This document shows, piece after piece, positions 53,601-64,000 of a DNA stretch of 64,000 nucleotides; positions within the stretch are counted from its first letter, which is position 1; each line of letters starts with the position of its first letter. Below the pieces are notes generated by a model. That model searched no databases. It was not told where the DNA came from and saw only the letters and a program-made list of their open reading frames with translations. This stretch comes from Lamellibrachia satsuma (lineage: Eukaryota; Annelida; Polychaeta; Sabellida; Siboglinidae): the NCBI GenBank assembly GCA_033239005.1, contig BSQZ01000021.1:8389516-8453515 (forward strand), written 5' to 3'. The position numbers and the translations under genes are program-made.

Positions 53601-54960
53601 AGCACACACATCTCTGTCAATATTGAAACATTCACAGTTCACTGGGCTCAGGGACACAAACATACACAGCACACACATCTCTGTCAATACTGAAACATTC
53701 ACAGTTCACTGGGCTCAGGGACACAAACATACACAACACACACATCTCTGGCAATACTGAAACATTCACAGTTCACTGGGCTCAGGGACACAAACATACA
53801 CAGCACACACATCTCTGTCAATACTGAAACATTCACAGTTCACTGGGCTCAGGGACACAAACATACACAACACACACATCTCTGTCAATATTGAAACATT
53901 CACAGTTCACTGGGCCTCAGGGACACAAACATACACAACACACACATCTCTGTCAATATTGAAACATTCACAGTTCACTGGGCTCAGGGACACAAACATA
54001 CACAGCACACACATCTCTGTCAATATTGAAACATTCACAGTTCACTGGGCTCAGGGACACAAACATACACAGCACACACATCTCTGTCAATATTGAAACA
54101 TTCACAGTTCACTGGGCTCAGGGACACAAACATGCACACACACACACATCTCTGGCAATACTGAAACATTCACAGTTCACTGGGCTCAGGGACACAAACA
54201 TGCACAACACACACATCTCTGTCAATATTGAAACATTCACAGTTCACTGGGCTCAGGGACACAAACATACACAACACACACATCTCTGTCAATATTGAAA
54301 CATTCACAGTTCACTGGGCTCAGGGACACAAACATACACAGCACACACATCTCTGTCAATACTGAAACATTCACAGTTCACTGGGCTCAGGGACACAAAC
54401 ATACACAGCACACACATCTCTGTCAATATTGAAACATTCACAGTTCACTGGGCTCAGGGACACAAACATACACAACACACACATCTCTGTCAATATTGAA
54501 ACATTCACAGTTCACTGGGCTCAGGGACACAAACATACACAACACACACATCTCTGTCAATATTGAAACATTCACAGTTCACTGGGCTCAGGGACACAAA
54601 CATACACAACACACACATCTCTGTCAATATTGAAACATTCACAGTTCACTGGGCCCAGGGACACAAACATACACAACACACACATCTCTGTCAATATTGA
54701 AACATTCACAGTTCACTGGGCTCAGGGACACAAACATACACAACACACACATCTCTGTCAATATTGAAACATTCACAGTTCACTGGGCTCAGGGACACAA
54801 ACATACACAACACACACATCTCTGTCAATATTGAAACAGTCACAGTTCACTGGGCTCAGGGACACAAACATACACAGCACACACATCTCTGTCAATATTG
54901 AAACATTCACAGTTCACTGGGCCAGGGACACAAACATACACAGCACACACATCTCTGTCA

Positions 54961-55500
54961 ATATTGAAACATTCACAGTTCACTGGGCCCAGGGACACAA
55001 ACATACACAACACACACATCTCTGTCAATACTGAAACATTCACAGTTCACTGGGCTCAGGGACACAAACATACACAACACACACATCTCTGTCAATACTG
55101 AAACATTCACAGTTCACTGGGCTCAGGGACACAAACATACACAGCACACACATCTCTGTCAATATTGAAACATTCACAGTTCACTGGGCTCAGGGACACA
55201 AACATACACAGCACACACATCTCTGGCAATATTGAAACATTCACAGTTCACTGGGCCCAGGGACACAAACATACACAACACACACATCTCTGTCAATATT
55301 GAAACATTCACAGTTCACTGGGCTCAGGGAAACAAACATACACAACACACACATCTCTGTCAATATTGAAACATTCACAGTTCACTGGGCCAAGGGACAC
55401 AAACATACACAGCACACACATCTCTGTCAATATTGAAACATTCACAGTTCACTGGGCTCAGGGACACAAACATACACAACACACACATCTCTGTCAATAT
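54961..55500 (+). repeat. Array E duplicated block (partner 61641-62180)
   Basis: Two rare neighbours, CAGGGAAACAAAC (55326) followed one unit later by GGGCCAAGGGAC (55388), recur 6,680 bp downstream (62006, 62068) with the surrounding unit order conserved. A third occurrence of the doublet lies near 24283-24345. Confidence 0.85.
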
Positions 55501-58500
55501 TGAAACATTCACAGTTCACTGGTCTCAGGGACACAAACATACACAACCACACACATCTCTGGCAATATTGAAACATTCACAGTTCACTGGGCTCAGGGAC
55601 ACAAACATACACAACACACACATCTCTGTCAATATTGAAACATTCACAGTTCACTGGGCTCAGGGACACAAACATACACAACACACACATCTCTGTCAAT
55701 ATGAAACATTCACAGTTCACTGGGCTCAGGGACACAAACATACACAACACACACATCTCTGTCAATATTGAAACATTCACAGTTCACTCAGGACACAAAC
55801 ATACACAACACACACATCTCTGTCAATATTGGCTGGCCCAGGGACACAAACATACACAACACACACATCTCTGTCAATATTGAAACATTCACAGTTCACT
55901 GGGCTCAGGGACACAAACATACACACACACACATCTCTGTCAATATGAAACATTACAGTTCACTGGGCCAGGACACAAAATACACAGCACACACATCTCT
56001 GTCAATATTGAAACATTCACAGTTCACTGGGCTCAGGGACACAAACATACACAGCACACACATCTCTGTCAATATTGAAACATTCACAGTTCACTGGGCT
56101 CAGGGACACAAACATACACACACACACACATCTCTGTCAATATTGAAACATTCACAGTTCACTGGGCCAGGGACACAAACATACACAGCACACACATCTC
56201 TGTCAATATTGAAACATTCACAGTTCACTGGGCTCAGGGACACAAACATACACAGCACACACATCTCTGTCAATATTGAAACATTCACAGTTCACTGGGC
56301 TCAGGGACACAAACATACACAACACACACATCTCTGTCAATATTGAAACATTCACAGTTCACTGGGCTCAGGGACACAAACATACACAACACACACATCT
56401 CTGTCAATACTGAAACATTCACAGTTCACTGGGCTCAGGGACACAAACATACACAACACACACATCTCTGTCAATACTGAAACATTCACAGTTCACTGGG
56501 CTCAGGGACACAAACATACACAACACACACATCTCTGTCAATATTGAAACATTCACAGTTCACTGGGCTCAGGGACACAAACATACACAGCACACACATC
56601 TCTGTCAATATTGAAACATTCACAGTTCACTGGGCTCAGGGACACAAACATACACAGCACACACATCTCTGTCAATATTGAAACATTCACAGTTCACTGG
56701 GCTCAGGGACACAAACATACACAGCACACACATCTCTGTCAATATTGAAACATTCACAGTTCACTGGGCTCAGGGACACAAACATACACAGCACACACAT
56801 CTCTGTCAATATTGAAACATTCACAGTTCACTGGGCTCAGGGACACAAACATACACAACACACACATCTCTGTCAATATTGAAACATTCACAGTTCACTG
56901 GGCTCAGGGACACAAACATACACAACACACACATCTCTGGCAATACTGAAACATTCACAGTTCACTGGGCTCAGGGACACAAACATACACAGCACACACA
57001 TCTCTGTCAATACTGAAACATTCACAGTTCACTGGGCTCAGGGACACAAACATACACACACACACACACATCTCTGTCAATACTGAAACATTCACAGTTC
57101 ACTGGGCTCAGGGACACAAACATACACAACACACACACACATCTCTGTCAATATTGAAACATTCACAGTTCACTGGGCTCAGGGACACAAACATACACAA
57201 CACACACATCTCTGTCAATATTGAAACATTCACAGTTCACTGGGCTCAGGGACACAAACATACACAACACACACATCTCTGGCAATACTGAAACATTCAC
57301 AGTTCACTGGGCTCAGGGACACAAACATACACAGCACACACATCTCTGTCAATATTGAAACATTCACAGTTCACTGGGCTCAGGGACACAAACATACACA
57401 ACACACACATCTCTGTCAATACTGAAACATTCACAGTTCACTGGGCTCAGGGACACAAACATACACAACACACACATCTCTGTCAATATTGAAACATTCA
57501 CAGTTCACTGGGCTCAGGGACACAAACATACACAACACACACATCTCTGGCAATATTGAAACATTCACAGTTCACTGGGCTCAGGGACACAAACATACAC
57601 AACACACACATCTCTGTCAATATTGAAACATTCACAGTTCACTGGGCCCAGGGACACAAACATACACAGCACACACATCTCTGTCAATATTGAAACATTC
57701 ACAGTTCACTGGGCTCAGGGACACAAACATACACAGCACACACATCTCTGGCAATACTGAAACATTCACAGTTCACTGGGCTCAGGGACACAAACATACA
57801 CAACACACACATCTCTGTCAATATTGAAACATTCACAGTTCACTGGGCTCAGGGACACAAACATACACAACACACACATCTCTGGCAATACTGAAACATT
57901 CACAGTTCACTGGGCTCAGGGACACAAACATACACAACACACACATCTCTGGCAATACTGAAACATTCACAGTTCACTGGGCTCAGGGACACAAACATAC
58001 ACAACACACACATCTCTGTCAATATTGAAACATTCACAGTTCACTGGGCTCAGGGACACAAACATACACAACACACACATCTCTGTCAATATTGAAACAT
58101 TCACAGTTCACTGGGCTCAGGGACACAAACATACACAGCACACACATCTCTGGCAATACTGAAACATTCACAGTTCACTGGGCTCAGGGACACAAACATA
58201 CACAACACACACATCTCTGGCAATACTGAAACATTCACAGTTCACTGGGCTCAGGGACACAAACATACACAACACACACATCTCTGTCAATATTGAAACA
58301 TTCACAGTTCACTGGGCTCAGGGACACAAACATACACAGCACACACATCTCTGTCAATATTGAAACATTCACAGTTCACTGGGCTCAGGGACACAAACAT
58401 ACACACCACACACATCTCTGTCAATATTGAAACATTCACAGTTCACTGGGCTCAGGGACACAAACATACACAACACACACATCTCTGTCAATATTGAAAC

Positions 58501-59370
58501 ATTCACAGTTCACTGGGCTCAGGGACACAAACATACACAGCACACACATCTCTGTCAATATTGAAACATTCACAGTTCACTGGGCTCAGGGACACAAACA
58601 TACACAACACACACATCTCTGTCAATATTGAAACATTCACAGTTCACTGGGCTCAGGGACACAAACATACACAGCACACACATCTCTGTCAATATTGAAA
58701 CATTCACAGTTCACTGGGCTCAGGGACACAAACATACACAACACACACATCTCTGTCAATACTGAAACATTCACAGTTCACTGGGCTCAGGGACACAAAC
58801 ATACACAACACACACATCTCTGTCAATGTTGAAACATTCACAGTTCACTGGGCTCAGGGACACAAACATACACAACACACACATCTCTGTCAATATTGAA
58901 ACATTCACAGTTCACTGGGCTCAGGGACACAAACATACACAACACACACATCTCTGTCAATATTGAAACATTCACAGTTCACTGGGCTCAGGGACACAAA
59001 CATACACACACACACATCTCTGTCAATATTGAAACATTCACAGTTCACTGGGCTCAGGGACACAAACATACACAACACACACATCTCTGGCAATACTGAA
59101 ACATTCACAGTTCACTGGGCTCAGGGACACAAACATGCACAACACACACACATCTCTGGCAATACTGAAACATTCACAGTTCACTGGGCTCAGGGACACA
59201 AACATGCACAACACACACATCTCTGTCAATATTGAAACATTCACAGTTCACTGGGCCCAGGGACACAAACATACACAACACACACATCTCTGTCAATATT
59301 GAAACATTCACAGTTCACTGGGCTCAGGGACACAAACATACACAGCACACACATCTCTGTCAATACTGAA

Positions 59371-60581
59371 ACATTCACAGTTCACTGGGCCCAGGGACAC
59401 AAGCATACACAGCACACACATCTCTGTCAATATTGAAACATTCACAGTTCACTGGGCTCAGGGACACAAACATACACAACACACACATCTCTGTCAATAT
59501 TGAAACATTCACAGTTCACTGGGCCCAGGGACACAAACATACACAACACACACATCTCTGTCAATATTGAAACATTCACAGTTCATTGGGCTCAGGGACA
59601 CAAACATACACAACACACACATCTCTGTCAATATTGAAACATTCACAGTTCACTGGGCTCAGGGACACAATCATACACAACACACACATCTCTGTCAATA
59701 TTGAAACATTCACAGTTCACTGGGCTCAGGGACACAAACATACACAACACACACATCTCTGGCAATACTGAAACATTCGCAGTTCACTGGGCTCAGGGAC
59801 ACAAACATACACAACACACACATCTCTGTCAATATTGAAACATTCACAGTTCATTGGGCTCAGGGACACAAACATACACAACACACACATCTCTGTCAAT
59901 ATTGAAACATTCACAGTTCACTGGGCTCAGGGACACAAACATACACAACACACACATCTCTGTCAATATTGAAACATTCACAGTTCACTGGGCTCAGGGA
60001 CACAAACATACACAACACACACATCTCTGTCAATATTGAAACATTCACAGTTCACTGGGCTCAGGGAAACAAACATACACAACACACACATCTCTGGCAA
60101 TACTGAAACATTCACAGTTCACTGGGCTCAGGGACACAAACATACACAACACACACATCTCTGTCAATATTGAAACATTCACAGTTCATTGGGCTCAGGG
60201 ACACAAACATACACAACACACACATCTCTGTCAATATTGAAACATTCACAGTTCACTGGGCTCAGGGACACAAACATACACAACACACACATCTCTGTCA
60301 ATATTGAAACATTCACAGTTCATTGGGCTCAGGGACACAAACATACACAACACACACATCTCTGTCAATATTGAAACATTCACAGTTTATTGGGCTCAGG
60401 GACACAAACATACACAACACACACATCTCTGTCAATATTGAAACATTCACAGTTCACTGGGCTCAGGGACACAAACATACACAACACACACATCTCTGGC
60501 AATACTGAAACATTCACAGTTCACTGGGCTCAGGGACACAAACATACACAACACACACATCTCTGGCAATACTGAAACATT
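59371..60581 (+). repeat. Array E duplicated block, copy 2
   Basis: Carries the same ordered markers 24,931 bp downstream: ACAAGCATAC at 59400, CATTCGCAG at 59776, CAGTTTATTGGG at 60383. It lacks the extra C that follows in copy 1 (near 35598). Confidence 0.9.
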
Positions 60582-63500
60582 CACAGTTCACTGGGTTCAG
60601 GGACACAAACATACACAACACACACATCTCTGTCAATATTGAAACATTCACAGTTCACTGGGCTCAGGGACACAAACATACACAACACACACATCTCTGT
60701 CAATATTGAAACATTCACAGTTCACTGGGCTCAGGGACACAAACATACACAGCACACACATCTCTGGCAATATTGAAACATTCACAGTTCACTGGGCTCA
60801 GGGACACAAACATACAACACACACACATCTCTGGCAATACTGAAACATTCACAGTTCACTGGGCTCAGGGACACAAACATGCACAACACACACATCTCTG
60901 TCAATATTGAAACATTCACAGTTCACTGGGCCCAGGGACACAAACATACACAGCACACACATCTCTGTCAATATTGAAACATTCACAGTTCACTGGGCTC
61001 AGGGACACAAACATACACAGCACACACATCTCTGTCAATATTGAAACATTCACCGTTCACTGGGCCCAGGGACACAAACATACACAGCACACACATCTCT
61101 GTCAATATTGAAACATTCACAGTTCACTGGGCTCAGGGACACAAACATACACAACACACACATCTCTGGCAATATTGAAACATTCACAGTTCACTGGGCC
61201 CAGGGACACAAACATACACAACACACACATCTCTGTCAATATTGAAACATTCACAGTTCATTGGGCTCAGGGACACAAACATACACAACACACCCATCTC
61301 TGTCAATATTGAAACATTCACAGTTCACTGGGCCCAGGGACACAAACATACACAACACACACATCTCTGTCAATATTGAAACATTCACAGTTCACTGGGC
61401 TCAGGGACACAAACATACACAACACACACATCTCTGTCAATATTGAAACATTCACAGTTCACTGGGCTCAGGGACACAAACATACACAACACACACATCT
61501 CTGGCAATACTGAAACATTCACAGTTCACTGGGCTCAGGGACACAAACATACACAGCACACACATCTCTGTCAATATTGAAACATTCACAGTTCACTGGG
61601 CCTAGGGACACAAACATACACAGCACACACATCTCTGTCAATATTGAAACATTCACAGTTCACTGGGCCCAGGGACACAAACATACACAACACACACATC
61701 TCTGTCAATACTGAAACATTCACAGTTCACTGGGCTCAGGGACACAAACATACACAACACACACATCTCTGTCAATACTGAAACATTCACAGTTCACTGG
61801 GCCCAGGGACACAAACATACACAGCACACACATCTCTGTCAATATTGAAACATTCACAGTTCACTGGGCTCAGGGACACAAACATACACAGCACACACAT
61901 CTCTGGCAATATTGAAACATTCACAGTTCACTGGGCCCAGGGACACAAACATACACAACACACACATCTCTGTCAATATTGAAACATTCACAGTTCACTG
62001 GGCTCAGGGAAACAAACATACACAACACACACATCTCTGTCAATATTGAAACATTCACAGTTCACTGGGCCAAGGGACACAAACATACACAGCACACACA
62101 TCTCTGTCAATATTGAAACATTCACAGTTCACTGGGCTCAGGGACACAAACATACACAACACACACATCTCTGTCAATATTGAAACATTCACAGTTCACT
62201 TGTCTCAGGGACACAAACATACACAACACACACATCTCTGGCAATATTGAAACATTCACAGTTCACTGTGCTCAGGGACACAAACATACACAACACACAC
62301 ATCTCTGTCAATACTGAAACATTCACAGTTCACTGGGCTCAGGGACACAAACATACACAACACACACATCTCTGTCAATACTGAAACATTCACAGTTCAC
62401 TGGTCTCAGGGACACAAACATACACAACACACACATCTCTGTCAATACTGAAACATTCACAGTTCACTGGTCTCAATGACACAAACATACACAACACACA
62501 CATCTCTGTCAATATTGAAACACTCACAGTTCACTGGTCTCAGGGACACAAACATACACAACACACACATCTCTGTCAATATTGAAACATTCACAGTTCA
62601 CTGGTCTCAGGGACACAAACATACACAGCACACACATCTCTGGCAATATTGAAACATTCAGAGTTCACTGGGCCCAGGGACACAAACATACACAGCACAC
62701 ACATCTCTGTCAATATTGAAACATTCACAGTTCACTGGGCTCAGGGACACAAACATACACAGCACACACATCTCTGGCAATATTGAAACATTCACAGTTC
62801 ACTGGGCTCAGGGACACAAACATACACAACACACACATCTCTGTCAATATTGAAACATTCACAGTTCACTGGGCTCAGGGACACAAACATACACAGCACA
62901 CACATCTCTGTCAATATTGAAACATTCACAGTTCACTGGGCTCAGGGACACAAACATACACAACACACACATCTCTGTCAATACTGAAACATTCACAGTT
63001 CACTGGGCTCAGGGACACAAACATACACAACACACACATCTCTGTCAATACTGAAACATTCACAGTTCACTGGGCCCAGGGACACAAACATACACAGCAC
63101 ACACATCTCTGTCAATATTGAAACATTCACAGTTCACTGGGCTCAGGGACACAAACATACACAGCACACACATCTCTGTCAATATTGAAACATTCAGAGT
63201 TCACTGGGCTCAGGGACACAAACATTCACAGCACACACATCTCTGTCAATATTGAAACATTCACAGTTCACTGGGCTCAGGGACACAAACATACACAACA
63301 CACACATCTCTGTCAATATTGAAACATTCACAGTTCACTGGGCTCAGGGACACAAACATACACAACACACACATCTCTGTCAATATTGAAACATTCACAG
63401 TTCACTGGGCTCAGGGACACAAACATACACGGCACACACATCTCTGTCAATATTGAAACATTCACAGTTCACTGGGCCCAGGGACACAAACATACACAGC

Positions 63501-64000
63501 ACACACATCTCTGTCAATATTGAAACATTCACAGTTCACGGGGCTCAGGGACACAAACACACACAGCACACACATCTCTGTCAATATTGAAACATTCACA
63601 GTTCACTGGGCCCAGGGACACAAACATACACAGCACACACATCTCTGTCAATACTGAAACATTCACAGTTCACTGGTCTCAGGGACACAAACATACACAA
63701 CACACACATCTCTGTCAATATTGAAACATTCACAGTTCACTGGGCTCTGGGACACAAACATACACAGCACACACATCTCTGTCAATATTGAAACATTCAC
63801 AGTTCATTGGTCTCAGGGACACAAACATACACAACACACACATCTCTGTCAATATTGAAACATTCACAGTTCACTGGGCTCAGGGACACAAACATACACA
63901 ACACACACATCTCTGTCAATGTTGAAACATTCACAGTTCACTGGGCCCAGGGACACAAACATACACAGCACACACATCTCTGGCAATACTGAAACATTCA

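Larger units (their letters stand above)
20519..64000 (+). repeat. Array E: 67-bp intronic satellite, at least 43.4 kb, about 650 copies
   Basis: The unit is GGGCTCAGGGACACAAACAT, ACACAACACACACATCTCTG, TCAATATTGAAACATTCACA, GTTCACT, totalling 67 bp. It repeats without interruption from about 20 bp after the GTAAGT donor to the window end. Variable positions include GGGCTC/GGGCCC/GGTCTC, AACACAC/AGCACAC, GTCAATATT/GTCAATACT/GGCAATACT and rare CATGGCAC, CATGCACA and TTCATTGGG. Length variants are mostly plus or minus 1-2 bp in the CA stretch. The plus strand carries a stop every three units (201 nt), so reading frames here are not genes. No other repeat, gene or transposon interrupts it. Confidence 0.98.

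Noticed and set aside
20519..64000. Many 61-192-codon frames in array E on both strands
   Set aside because: They are the same 67-bp unit read in rotating frames. Consensus units hit a stop every 201 nt and only indels lengthen them.
20519..64000. CRISPR array or bacterial direct repeats
   Set aside because: Repeats are contiguous with no unique spacers, there are no cas genes, and the DNA is animal.

Overview
This is metazoan nuclear DNA, most likely from a marine invertebrate (lophotrochozoan or cephalochordate; the sequence does not settle which). It has GT-AG introns with consistent phases, CR1-like and other LINE fragments, tRNA-derived SINEs, a hAT-like MITE, long (AT)n tracts and very large intronic tandem arrays. 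There is no bacterial gene organisation.

The only recognisable protein-coding gene is on the + strand and open at both ends. It is a nose-resistant-to-fluoxetine (NRF-6)-like membrane acyltransferase: an extracellular Cys-rich NRF domain followed by an Acyltransferase-3 multi-pass domain. I assembled nine exons by family motifs, splice sites and phase: 1155-1318, 4696-4783, 5574-5664, 6631-6775, 11791-11953, 12511-12604, 13498-13596, 17211-17339 and 20421-20500. All junctions keep frame except the seventh to the eighth, where one C appears to be missing from a C run. Upstream exons and the rest of the acyltransferase domain lie outside the window.

The introns are the striking part. Five unrelated minisatellites occupy five introns of this one gene: array A (40-bp unit, about 66 copies, 1850-4489), array B (43 bp, about 84 copies, 7241-10834), array C (37 bp, about 22 copies, 12690-13497, made of repeated 3' splice-site sequence ending at a real exon), array D (30 bp, about 42 copies, 13741-15000, apparently an expanded SINE 5' end in which most units carry a perfect pol III A box), and array E (67 bp, about 650 copies, 20519 to the window end and continuing). 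Array E starts about 20 bp after a 5' splice site, so that intron is at least 43.5 kb of almost pure satellite.

Between the arrays are a CR1-like LINE at 1-825, LINE tails at about 1600-1845, 15475-16860 and 18311-19576 (the last with a 13-bp target-site duplication), a SINE nested in the second of these, a hAT-like MITE at 17453-18077, overlapping perfect palindromes near 4.9 kb and a 31-bp-arm hairpin near 6.9 kb. The long open frames in arrays A-E and the (AT)n tracts are products of repeat periodicity, not genes.
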